Positions 56,543 to 64,000 of a stretch of 64,000 nucleotides of DNA are shown in pieces (within the stretch, counting starts at the first letter, position 1; every line of letters starts with the position of its first letter). This stretch comes from Escherichia sp. E4742 (GTDB lineage Bacteria > Pseudomonadota > Gammaproteobacteria > Enterobacterales > Enterobacteriaceae). The stretch is taken from assembly GCF_005843885.1 (NCBI RefSeq), contig NZ_CP040443.1, positions 3,968,001 through 4,032,000 on the forward strand, read 5' to 3'. Under the pieces are notes generated by a model. That model had not been told where the DNA came from. It made no database searches and was given only the letters and a program-made list of their open reading frames with translations. Made by a program: the position numbers and the translations under genes.

Positions 56543-57110
56543 GGGCGTTACCTCGCAGAGAGAGAAGGTCAGGAACCTGGACATCACGGCGGTGCAGCGC
56601 CTGCCAGAAGGTATCGAGCGCAGTATCAAGACGGGATTTCAGATTCGGCGTGAACTGCGGCTTATGTTGGAAATCAAGCACCTGTGAGTCATCGGCAAAC
56701 ACACCGTGCAGGATCTCCTGGGCTTTCAGCGCGCTTAAAACCGGTTTAAGGGCGTAATCGACAGCTAGTAGATGCGCCACCGTGCCGCCTGTCGCCAGCG
56801 GCAACACCACTTTTCCTTGCAGTGCGCGTTCTGGTAGCAGGTCGAGAAGCGTTTTCAGTGCACCGGAATAGGCGGCTTTGTAGACGGGAGTGGCGACAAT
56901 CAGCCCATCCGCCTCTTGCAACTGCTCGGTGAAGGTCTTGAGTGCCGGACTGTCGAAACGGGCATAGAGCAAATCTTCCGGGGCGAAGTTTTGCAGATTC
57001 CAGTGATAAATCTCGACATCCAGACCATCCAATTTTTCCCGCGCATATTCCAGCAAAGAGCTGGAGCGAGAAGGAAAGCGAGGACTTCCTGCCAGGGTGA
57101 TGACACGCAT
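56535..57110 (-). CDS. ssuE: NADPH-dependent FMN reductase SsuE
   Basis: This 191-residue flavodoxin-like reductase supplies FMNH2 to SsuD. The phosphate-binding loop LAGSPRFPSRSS is at residues 6-17. ATAAGGAGAGAGT before the ATG is a strong ribosome-binding site. It is the first gene of ssuEADCB, which is known to be induced by sulfate starvation through Cbl and held off by CysB. Confidence 0.97.
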   Translation of the reverse strand: MRVITLAGSPRFPSRSSSLLEYAREKLDGLDVEIYHWNLQNFAPEDLLYARFDSPALKTFTEQLQEADGLIVATPVYKAAYSGALKTLLDLLPERALQGKVVLPLATGGTVAHLLAVDYALKPVLSALKAQEILHGVFADDSQVLDFQHKPQFTPNLKSRLDTALDTFWQALHRRDVQVPDLLSLRGNAHA

Positions 57111-57463
57111 ACTCTCTCCTTATAACCAATTGTTCTTGTTTTGTTAACATTGATAACAATTCGCTCAGTCTGTCGGAGGGAAAAGCAAATGCCAAATATA
57201 ATTTTTGTGTATGTTTTTCTAAAAATGAACTAAAGAATGTTATTAACATATCACTGGTATTTATTTATTAACCTGTCGTTTTATGTTGAATCAATGTATT
57301 ACTCGTACGCTCCATAAATTTATATTCACTGAATCTATAAGTTAAATGTTTTTATTTGTTAGCGTAAATACGCTTGATTTAAATAGCGGCTGATTACTGA
57401 TATTATTAAGTGCGATGTCATTTAAAGGCATTATCATATTTACGAAAGATCAGGATGATAACG
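57111..57463. other. Divergent promoter region between ssuE and elfA
   Basis: These 353 bp must hold the ssu and elf promoters. Near ssuE, AATTGTT (57128-57134) and AACAATT (57155-57161) form an inverted repeat around a 20-bp AT-rich centre, a possible regulator site. From 57190 to 57420 the DNA is very AT-rich, as is common before H-NS-silenced fimbrial operons. I could not name a -35/-10 pair with confidence and saw no flanking repeats of an invertible switch. Confidence 0.55.
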
Positions 57464-58006
57464 ATGAAAAAAAGTGTATTGACGGCGTTTATAACTGTGG
57501 TATGTGCAACTTCCAGCGTTATGGCGGCTGATGATAATGCCATCACGGACGGTACAGTAACGTTTAATGGTAAAGTCATTGCTCCTGCCTGTACGCTGGT
57601 CGCCGCGACGAAAGATTCAATAGTTACATTGCCAAATGTCAGTGCAACGAAGTTGCAAAGTAATGGCGCAGTCTCCGGTGTAAAAACTGATGTACCAATT
57701 GCATTAGAAGACTGTGATGTTACTGTAACTAAAAATGCTGCTTTCACCTTTAGCGGTACGGCTGACGCCACTCAGACTACAGCATTCGCCAACCAGGCTT
57801 CTACTGATGCAGCGACTAATGTCGCTCTACAAATGTATATGCCGGATGGTACTACAGCAGTGACTCCCGGTACGGAAACTGAAAATATTCAGTTAGCGGA
57901 TTCTGCGGAGCAAACAGTGACTTTTAAAGTTGATTATATTGCTACCGGTAAAGCGACAGCAGGTAATGTTAATGCGGTAACGGATTTCCATATTAACTAT
58001 TATTAA
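57464..58006 (+). CDS. elfA: Elf fimbrial major subunit ElfA
   Basis: This 180-residue type 1-like pilin has a signal peptide (cleavage near SVMA-ADDN), then a mature domain with the conserved Cys pair (IAPACTL and LEDCDV) and a C-terminal donor-strand-accepting motif ending INYY. Elf (formerly YcbQ) fimbriae are reported to bind laminin and mediate adhesion of enterohaemorrhagic E. coli. The start at 57464 begins the signal; an ATG 18 codons earlier is rejected. It is one residue longer than the K-12 form I recall and noticeably diverged from it. Confidence 0.96.
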   Translation: MKKSVLTAFITVVCATSSVMAADDNAITDGTVTFNGKVIAPACTLVAATKDSIVTLPNVSATKLQSNGAVSGVKTDVPIALEDCDVTVTKNAAFTFSGTADATQTTAFANQASTDAATNVALQMYMPDGTTAVTPGTETENIQLADSAEQTVTFKVDYIATGKATAGNVNAVTDFHINYY

Positions 58007-58096
58007 TAAAACCATTAAGTGTTTTATTGATTATTACCCCCTCCAATATATCTGGTTGGAGGGGATATTCCTATTTTTATCTAAGAGTAACTATTT

Positions 58097-58798
58097 ATGA
58101 AAACTTGCATAACAAAGGGAATTGTGACCGTAAGTTTAACGGCAATATTACTAAACTGTGTACCCGTCTGGGCAGCAGGTAAAGGTGGGGTAGGACTTGC
58201 CGCCACGCGTCTTGTTTATTCTGAAAGTGAAGAGCAGATTTCACTTGGCGTGCGTAACACCAGTCCTGATGTTGCTTATCTTATTCAGTCATGGGTGATG
58301 ACGCCGGATAATAAAAAATCAGCAGATTTTATTATTACGCCACCGCTATTTGTGCTGAATCCGGCAAATGAGAATCTGTTACGCATTATGTACATTGGTG
58401 CACCGTTAGCAAAAGACAGGGAAAGCCTTTTCTATACCAGTGTGCGTGCCGTTCCTGCCACAACAAAGCGGGAAGAGGGCAATACCCTGAAGATTGCCAC
58501 GCAAAGTGTTATCAAACTCTTCTGGCGACCAAAAGGTTTACCATATTCCGTTAGTGAGGCTCCCGCAAAACTACGTTGCACCTCGTCAGCCGACACGATT
58601 ATGGTCAGTAATCCAACGCCTTACTTCATTACCCTTACCAACCTGAAAATAGGTGGGAAAACGGTTAAAAATCAAATGATTTCCCCCTTTGATAAATATC
58701 AATTTTCCCTGCCAAAGGGAGCCAAAAACAGCAGCGTAACGTACCAAACAATCAATGACTATGGGGCGGAAACGCCGCAACTCAACTGTAAATCGTAA
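58097..58798 (+). CDS. elfD: Elf fimbrial periplasmic chaperone ElfD
   Basis: This 233-residue PapD-like chaperone has a signal peptide (cleavage near VWA-AGKGG), then two Ig-like domains. The G1-strand region TQSVIKLFWRP and the conserved NPTPYFITL of domain 2 are family signatures. It caps pilin subunits by donor-strand complementation and delivers them to ElfC. It lies 90 bp after elfA; the gap contains a CCCTCCAA...TTGGAGGGG hairpin that may reduce read-through from elfA. Confidence 0.96.
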   Translation: MKTCITKGIVTVSLTAILLNCVPVWAAGKGGVGLAATRLVYSESEEQISLGVRNTSPDVAYLIQSWVMTPDNKKSADFIITPPLFVLNPANENLLRIMYIGAPLAKDRESLFYTSVRAVPATTKREEGNTLKIATQSVIKLFWRPKGLPYSVSEAPAKLRCTSSADTIMVSNPTPYFITLTNLKIGGKTVKNQMISPFDKYQFSLPKGAKNSSVTYQTINDYGAETPQLNCKS

Positions 58799-58822
58799 GT
58801 CGTCTTCAGTTAAGAGAGCGAG

Positions 58823-61423
58823 ATGCATAGAACTCACCGACAACACAGCCTGTTAATCTCTGGATGTGTGCCATCGTTTATTGGTGGGCTGGTGGTGTTT
58901 GTGTCGGCAGTGTTTAATGCACAAGCTGAAACCTGGTTCGATCCTGCCTTTTTCAAAGATGATCCCTCAATGGTGGCCGATTTGTCTCGTTTCGAAAAAG
59001 GACAAAAAATAACGCCAGGGGTTTATCGTGTAGATATTGTTCTGAATCAATCGATTGTTGATACGCGAAACGTTGATTTTGTTGAGATAACGCCAGAGAA
59101 GGGCGTTGTTGCCTGTTTGACTACCGATAGTCTGGACGCAATGGGCGTTAACATTGCTGCGTTCCCGGCCTTTAAACAACTGGATAAACAAGCGTGCGCG
59201 CCGTTGACGGAGGTTATTCCCGATGCCAGCGTGACCTTTGATGTAAATAAACTCCGTCTGGAAATTTCAGTACCACAAATTGCCATCAAAAGTAACGCTC
59301 GTGGCTACGTTCCCCCTGAACGCTGGGATGAAGGGATCAACGCGCTATTACTGGGATATTCATTTAGCGGTGCTAACAGTATTCACAGCAGTACAAGCAG
59401 TGATTCTGGCGCCAACTATTTTCTGAATTTAAACAGTGGCGTGAATTTAGGCTCGTGGAGATTGCGCAACAATTCAACATGGAGTCGTAGTAGCGGGCAA
59501 CCCGCAGAATGGAAGAATCTCAGCAGCTACCTGCAGCGGGCAGTTATTCCATTAAAAGGTGAACTGACCGTGGGTGATGATTATACAGCAGGTGATTTTT
59601 TCGATAGCGTCAGCTTTCGTGGCGTGCAACTGGCGTCAGATGACAACATGCTGCCAGACAGTTTGAAAGGCTTTGCGCCAGTGGTGCGTGGTATCGCGAA
59701 AAGCAATGCTCAGATAACAATTAAACAAAACGGCTATACCATCTACCAAACTTATGTTTCGCCTGGTGCTTTTGAAATTAGTGATCTCTATTCCACGTCA
59801 TCGAGTGGTGATTTGCTGGTTGAAATAAAAGAAGCTGACGGCAGCGTCAATAGTTACAGCGTACCCTTTTCCAGTGTGCCATTGCTCCAGCGCCGGGGAC
59901 GAATCAAATACGCGTTGACACTGGCGAAATACCGAACCAATAGCAATGACCAACAAGAAAACAAATTTGCTCAGGCCACACTTCAATGGGGGGGGCCGTG
60001 GGGAATGACCTGGTACGGCGGTGGGCAATATGCTGAGTATTACCGTGCTGCGATGTTTGGCATGGGGTTTAACCTGGGCGATTTCGGGGCAATTTCGTTC
60101 GATGCGACCCAGGCGAAGAGTACACTGGCAGATCAAAGTGAACATAAAGGTCAGTCGTATCGTTTTCTGTATGCCAAAACGCTTAACCAGCTTGGCACTA
60201 ACTTTCAGTTGATGGGCTATCGCTATTCTACTTCCGGTTTCTACACACTTTCCGACACCATGTATAAACACATGGATGGTTATGAATTTAATGACGATGA
60301 TGACGAGGATACGCCGATGTGGTCGCGTTATTACAATTTGTATTACACCAAACGCGGCAAACTTCAGCTCAATATCTCCCAGCAATTAGGCGAGTACGGT
60401 TCGTTTTATTTAAGCGGCAGTCAGCAGACATACTGGCATACGAATCAACAGGATCGGTTATTACAGTTTGGTTATAACACGCAAATTAAAGATGTTTCAC
60501 TGGGACTATCGTGGAACTACAGTAAATCACGTGGCCAACCTGATGCCGACCAGGTATTTGCGCTGAATTTTTCCTTACCGTTCAGTTTATTGCTTCCAAA
60601 GACTAATGATAGCTATACCGCGAAAAAGAATTACGCCTGGATGACCTCAAATACCAGTGTCGATAACGAGGGACATATAACGCAAAACCTGGGTTTAACG
60701 GAGACATTGCTCGACGACGGGAACCTGAGTTATAGCGTGCAACAGGGGTATAACAGCGAAGGAAAAACCGCCAACGGCAGCGCCAGCATGGATTACAAAG
60801 GTGCGTTTGGCGATGCCCGAGTGGGATATAACTACAGCGATAACGCCCGACAGCAACAACTTAATTATGCACTTTCAGGCGGTTTAGTTGCCCATTCGCA
60901 CGGTATTACGTTGGGTCAATCATTGGGCGAAACAAATGTTCTGATAGCTGCTCCGGGCGCAGAAAATACCCGAGTGGCAAACAGCACTGGCCTGAAAACC
61001 GACTGGCGCGGCTATACCGTTGTCCCTTATGCCACTTCTTACCGGGAAAATCGCATTGCGCTCGATGCCGCGTCGTTGAAACGTAATGTGGATATTGAAA
61101 ATGCAGTGGTAAATGTGGTTCCCACCAAAGGGGCGCTGGTCCTGGCGCAATTCAGCGCCCGTACAGGGGCCAGAGTATTAATGAAAACATCAAAGCAGGG
61201 TATACCGCTGCGCTTTGGCGCGATGGCGACGCTGGATGGCGTGCAGACAAATAGCGGCATTATTGATGATGATGGTTCGCTCTATATGTCAGGTTTACCG
61301 GCGAAGGGATCGATAACCGTACGCTGGGGCGACGCCTCCGATCAGGCTTGCCGTATAAGTTATCAACTTACCGAACAGCAAGTTAACTCTGCGATTACGC
61401 GTATGGAGGCCATATGCAGATAA
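58823..61423 (+). CDS. elfC: Elf fimbrial outer-membrane usher ElfC
   Basis: This 866-residue PapC/FimD-type usher has a signal peptide, an N-terminal periplasmic domain starting FDPAFF, a long 24-strand barrel with plug (about 150-650), and a C-terminal domain with paired Cys (near SDQACRIS and MEAICR). It is full length with no frameshift. The stop overlaps the elfG start by ten bases. Confidence 0.97.
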   Translation: MHRTHRQHSLLISGCVPSFIGGLVVFVSAVFNAQAETWFDPAFFKDDPSMVADLSRFEKGQKITPGVYRVDIVLNQSIVDTRNVDFVEITPEKGVVACLTTDSLDAMGVNIAAFPAFKQLDKQACAPLTEVIPDASVTFDVNKLRLEISVPQIAIKSNARGYVPPERWDEGINALLLGYSFSGANSIHSSTSSDSGANYFLNLNSGVNLGSWRLRNNSTWSRSSGQPAEWKNLSSYLQRAVIPLKGELTVGDDYTAGDFFDSVSFRGVQLASDDNMLPDSLKGFAPVVRGIAKSNAQITIKQNGYTIYQTYVSPGAFEISDLYSTSSSGDLLVEIKEADGSVNSYSVPFSSVPLLQRRGRIKYALTLAKYRTNSNDQQENKFAQATLQWGGPWGMTWYGGGQYAEYYRAAMFGMGFNLGDFGAISFDATQAKSTLADQSEHKGQSYRFLYAKTLNQLGTNFQLMGYRYSTSGFYTLSDTMYKHMDGYEFNDDDDEDTPMWSRYYNLYYTKRGKLQLNISQQLGEYGSFYLSGSQQTYWHTNQQDRLLQFGYNTQIKDVSLGLSWNYSKSRGQPDADQVFALNFSLPFSLLLPKTNDSYTAKKNYAWMTSNTSVDNEGHITQNLGLTETLLDDGNLSYSVQQGYNSEGKTANGSASMDYKGAFGDARVGYNYSDNARQQQLNYALSGGLVAHSHGITLGQSLGETNVLIAAPGAENTRVANSTGLKTDWRGYTVVPYATSYRENRIALDAASLKRNVDIENAVVNVVPTKGALVLAQFSARTGARVLMKTSKQGIPLRFGAMATLDGVQTNSGIIDDDGSLYMSGLPAKGSITVRWGDASDQACRISYQLTEQQVNSAITRMEAICR

Positions 61424-62472
61424 ATTCCATGTCACTATTACGACTGATTTTTGTCACCGTGTTAATGCTTTGGGGAGCTCAAGCCGCTGCTTATACCGGG
61501 CAGTGCCATGTTACGCAGGGGAACCCTTATATTGGCGTCAATTTTGGCGTTAAAACGCTGGAGGAAGAAGAAAACTCAGCAGGAGTCGTCAAAGATAAAT
61601 TTTATCAATGGAACGAATCGAATGATTATTATGTTTCTTGTGATTGCGATAAAAACAATGTGAGTAGTGGACGGTGGGCATTTGCTGCTGATTCACCGTT
61701 AGTCTATCTGGGCGACAACTGGTACAAAATCAATGACTACCTTGCCGCAAAGGTTTTATTACAGGTTAAAGGCAATTCTCCAAATGCGGTGCCGTTTGAA
61801 AATATTGGTACAGGGTCTGACAACCGATGGCATATTTGCGATCCCGGAGGTCAACGTTTAGGCGGTCAGGGGGCTAGCGGTAATAGTGGGAGTTTTTCCC
61901 TGAAAATTTTACAGCCATTCGTTGGTTCGGTAACCATTCCGCCGATGGCGCTGGCGCGATTATTTGAGTGTTACAACATACCGGCAGGTAATTCCTGCAC
62001 GACCACAGGTACGCCGGTTCTGGTGTATTACCTGTCAGGTACTATTAATTCTTTGGAATCATGCTCTGTCAACGCCGGAGAGAGCATCGAAGTGGATTTG
62101 GGAGATGTCTTTGCCGCTAACTTTCGGGTAGTTGGTCATAAACCTCTGGGAGCCAATACCGCAGAGTTATCGATTCCTGTCAGGTGCAATACCGGAAACT
62201 CCGGGCTGGTTAATGTTAATTTAAGTCTGACGGCAACCAGCGACCCCGATTATCCTCAGGCGATTAAGACTTCACGCCCCGGCGTCGGTGTTGTAGTCAC
62301 TGACAGCCAGAACAACATTATTTCGCCTGCTGGTGGCACACTTCCGTTATCCATCCCTGACGACGCGGATAGTATCGCGCGAATGAATGTTTATCCGGTC
62401 AGCACGACGGGCGTACCACCGGAAACCGGGCGCTTTGAAGCCACGGCGACGGTGAGAATAAACTTTGACTGA
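61414..62472 (+). CDS. elfG: Elf fimbrial tip adhesin-like subunit ElfG
   Basis: This 352-residue two-domain subunit has a signal (cleavage near AQAA-AYTG), an N-terminal lectin-like domain of about 190 residues with several Cys (CHV, SCDCD), and a C-terminal pilin domain with LESCSV...PVRC and terminal RINFD. This layout matches tip adhesins such as FimH. The start at 61414 has GGAGG correctly placed inside the elfC end; Met6 is an alternative. The receptor is not known from sequence. Confidence 0.94.
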   Translation: MQINSMSLLRLIFVTVLMLWGAQAAAYTGQCHVTQGNPYIGVNFGVKTLEEEENSAGVVKDKFYQWNESNDYYVSCDCDKNNVSSGRWAFAADSPLVYLGDNWYKINDYLAAKVLLQVKGNSPNAVPFENIGTGSDNRWHICDPGGQRLGGQGASGNSGSFSLKILQPFVGSVTIPPMALARLFECYNIPAGNSCTTTGTPVLVYYLSGTINSLESCSVNAGESIEVDLGDVFAANFRVVGHKPLGANTAELSIPVRCNTGNSGLVNVNLSLTATSDPDYPQAIKTSRPGVGVVVTDSQNNIISPAGGTLPLSIPDDADSIARMNVYPVSTTGVPPETGRFEATATVRINFD

Positions 62473-62483
62473 CGCGTGAACAC

Positions 62484-63026
62484 ATGAAGAAGAATACAAT
62501 ATTTCAGTGTGTTGTCTTGTTGTTGACACTGCTTAATGCACATGTCGGGACGGCTGGACCTGAGCAGGTCAGTATGCATATTTACGGCAATGTTATCGAT
62601 CAGGGCTGTGATGTCACCACCAAAAGCGCATTACAAAATATCCATATTGGTGATTTTAATATCAGCGATTTTCAGACCGCGAATACCGTAAGCACTGCTG
62701 CTGATTTGAATATTGATATTACCGGCTGTGCCGCTGGTATTACTGGCGCGGATGTCCTTTTTAGCGGCGAAGCTGATTCCCTTGCGCCGACATTACTCAA
62801 ATTAACCGACACAGGCGGAAGCGGTGGGATGGCAACGGGAATTGCTGTGCAAATTCTCGATGCACAAACCCAGCAAGAAATTCCGCTCAACCAGGTACAG
62901 CCGCTCACTCCCCTAAAAGCAGGAGATAACACACTCAAGTATCAACTGCGATACAAGTCTACAAAGGTGGGAGCAACGGGCGGTAATGCGACAGCTGTCC
63001 TGTATTTTGATCTGGTTTACCAGTGA
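62484..63026 (+). CDS. ycbU: Fimbrial subunit YcbU
   Basis: This 180-residue pilin has a signal peptide (cleavage near GTAG-PEQV), the conserved Cys pair (DQGCDV and ITGCAA), and a C-terminal LYFDLVYQ donor-strand motif. It is a probable minor or tip-fibrillum subunit of the Elf organelle. It is 11 bp after elfG and overlaps the upstream extension of ycbV. Confidence 0.93.
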   Translation: MKKNTIFQCVVLLLTLLNAHVGTAGPEQVSMHIYGNVIDQGCDVTTKSALQNIHIGDFNISDFQTANTVSTAADLNIDITGCAAGITGADVLFSGEADSLAPTLLKLTDTGGSGGMATGIAVQILDAQTQQEIPLNQVQPLTPLKAGDNTLKYQLRYKSTKVGATGGNATAVLYFDLVYQ

Positions 63027-63033
63027 AGGAGTG

Positions 63034-63549
63034 ATGTTGAAACGAATAATCTGGATTCTGTGCTTGCCGGGATTAACGGGAGGCGGCACGGCGTTTGCTC
63101 ATGATGGCACGGTAAACATCAGTGGATCGTTTCGCCGTAACACGTGCGTACTGGCACAGGATAGCAGGCAAATTAATGTGCCGTTAGGTGATGTTTCGCT
63201 GGCGCGTTTTTCTCATGGGAATTATGGCCCGGAGAAATCTTTCATTATTAATTTGCAGGATTGCGGAACAGATGTCAGCACGGTAGACGTCACATTCTCT
63301 GGCACTCCCGACGGTACGCAGAGCGAAATGTTGTCCATCGACAGTGGCACTGACGCTGCCAGTGGTCTGGCTATTGCGATTCTGGATGATGCGAAGATAT
63401 TGATACCGCTTAATCAGGCGAGCAAAGACTATAGTTTGCGTAGCGGTAATGTGCCATTAACTTTTTATGCCCAGCTGAGACCTGTCGGTGGTGGGGTACA
63501 GTCGGGCAATGTAAGTGCCAGCGCCACATTTGTACTTCATTATGACTAA
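63034..63549 (+). CDS. ycbV: Fimbrial subunit YcbV
   Basis: This 171-residue pilin has a signal peptide starting MLKRIIW with cleavage near TAFA-HDGT, Cys pair RNTCVL and LQDCGT, and a C-terminal FVLHYD. The start at 63034 is chosen because AAGGAG lies 4 bp before it and the signal begins there; a longer frame from 62986 would overlap ycbU and place 16 residues before the signal. It is a probable minor Elf subunit. Confidence 0.92.
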   Translation: MLKRIIWILCLPGLTGGGTAFAHDGTVNISGSFRRNTCVLAQDSRQINVPLGDVSLARFSHGNYGPEKSFIINLQDCGTDVSTVDVTFSGTPDGTQSEMLSIDSGTDAASGLAIAILDDAKILIPLNQASKDYSLRSGNVPLTFYAQLRPVGGGVQSGNVSASATFVLHYD

Positions 63550-64000
63550 TACGTGGAATAGATTTACGTTGGCTATTTTTGCCGTCTTACTCCCGCTGGT
63601 AGTGGAAGAGTCAGTGGCGGGGATTGTGGTTGGGGGAACGCGATTTGTCTTTCCTGCTGACAGAGAATCGATTTCGATTTCACTGACCAATACCAGCCAG
63701 GAATCCTGGCTTATCAACAGTAAAATTAATCGCCCTGTGCGCTGGGCGGGGGCAGAAGCACCTGACAGACCTGCGCCATTACTGGCAGCTCCGCCGCTTT
63801 TTCTGCTGAAGCCGGGGACCACAGGAACGTTGCGCTTGCTGAAAACGGAAAGCAATTTATTACCTGCAGATCGTGAAACGCTATTCGAATTAAGCATTGC
63901 CAGCGTGCCTTCTGGCAAAGTGGAAAATCAAAGCGTGAAAGTGGCGATGCGTTCAGTATTTAAACTTTTCTGGCGACCCGAAGGTTTGCAAGGCGATCCG
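63542..64000 (+). CDS. ycbF: Second Elf periplasmic chaperone YcbF (5' part, cut by window edge)
   Basis: The frame opens with ATG at 63542, overlapping the ycbV end by eight bases, and runs uninterrupted for 153 codons to the window end. The protein is a PapD-like chaperone: a hydrophobic leader (about residues 8-26), GGTRFVFPADRESISISLTN near the start of domain 1, and the G1 strand segment MRSVFKLFWRP. It therefore gives the operon two chaperones, ElfD and YcbF. The C-terminal domain lies beyond the window. Confidence 0.93.
   Translation, partial: MTNTWNRFTLAIFAVLLPLVVEESVAGIVVGGTRFVFPADRESISISLTNTSQESWLINSKINRPVRWAGAEAPDRPAPLLAAPPLFLLKPGTTGTLRLLKTESNLLPADRETLFELSIASVPSGKVENQSVKVAMRSVFKLFWRPEGLQGDP

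Noticed and set aside
57111..57463. Invertible fim-like promoter switch before elfA
   Set aside because: No pair of flanking inverted repeats and no recombinase gene are seen; only a short AATTGTT/AACAATT repeat is present.
1..64000. An undescribed defence or mobile system
   Set aside because: Gene order and content follow the E. coli core throughout, with no integrase, transposase, tRNA-flanked island or unknown multi-gene cluster.

Overview
The window is a stretch of Escherichia coli chromosome. Almost every gene has the length, order and signature residues of the E. coli K-12 block running from rarA-serS to elfADCG-ycbUVF. It is not K-12 itself: ycaN and ycaK, which I recall lying between ycaM and pflA in K-12, are missing, OmpF has a shorter surface loop, and several proteins (SsuA, ElfA, LdtD, YcaD) carry scattered substitutions against the K-12 sequences I remember. 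I cannot assign a phylogroup. Statements about K-12 rest on memory, not on an alignment.

Layout. 1-6.6 kb: end of rarA, serS, the anaerobic DMSO reductase operon dmsABC, and convergent ycaC. 6.9-9.7 kb: two transporters, ycaD and ycaM. 9.8-16.1 kb (minus strand): pyruvate formate-lyase activase, pyruvate formate-lyase and the formate channel (pflA, pflB, focA), then ycaO. 16.2-23.6 kb: ycaP, serC-aroA, ycaL, cmk, rpsA, ihfB. 23.8-31.1 kb: ycaI-msbA-lpxK-ycaQ-ycaR-kdsB, mixing lipid A/Kdo synthesis and export with a DNA-uptake-like protein and a DNA glycosylase. 31.2-40.3 kb: ycbJ, convergent elyC, and the chromosome-condensation operon cmoM-mukF-mukE-mukB. 40.5-43.8 kb: ldtD and mepK, which make and cut 3-3 peptidoglycan cross-links, then gloC. 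44-49.8 kb (minus strand): aspC, ompF, asnS, pncB. 50-52.7 kb: pepN. 52.9-57.1 kb (minus strand): the sulfonate operon ssuEADCB. 57.5-64 kb: the Elf fimbrial operon elfADCG-ycbU-ycbV-ycbF, the last gene cut by the window edge.

Common themes are anaerobic metabolism (dmsABC and focA-pflB both have an FNR-type site 22 bp upstream of a -10-like hexamer), envelope building (LPS, peptidoglycan, porin, fimbriae) and chromosome organisation (ihfB, mukFEB). Sites readable from sequence include these FNR boxes, a NadR operator at pncB, the ompF OmpR region and MicF target, a near-consensus ihfB promoter, many intrinsic terminators, and REP clusters after gloC and pepN. I saw no tRNA, rRNA, insertion sequence, prophage, CRISPR array or attachment site, and no convincing undescribed multi-gene system. 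The best leads are genes of unknown substrate (ycaO, ycaP, ycbJ, ycaM) and strain differences at ycaM-pflA and ompF.
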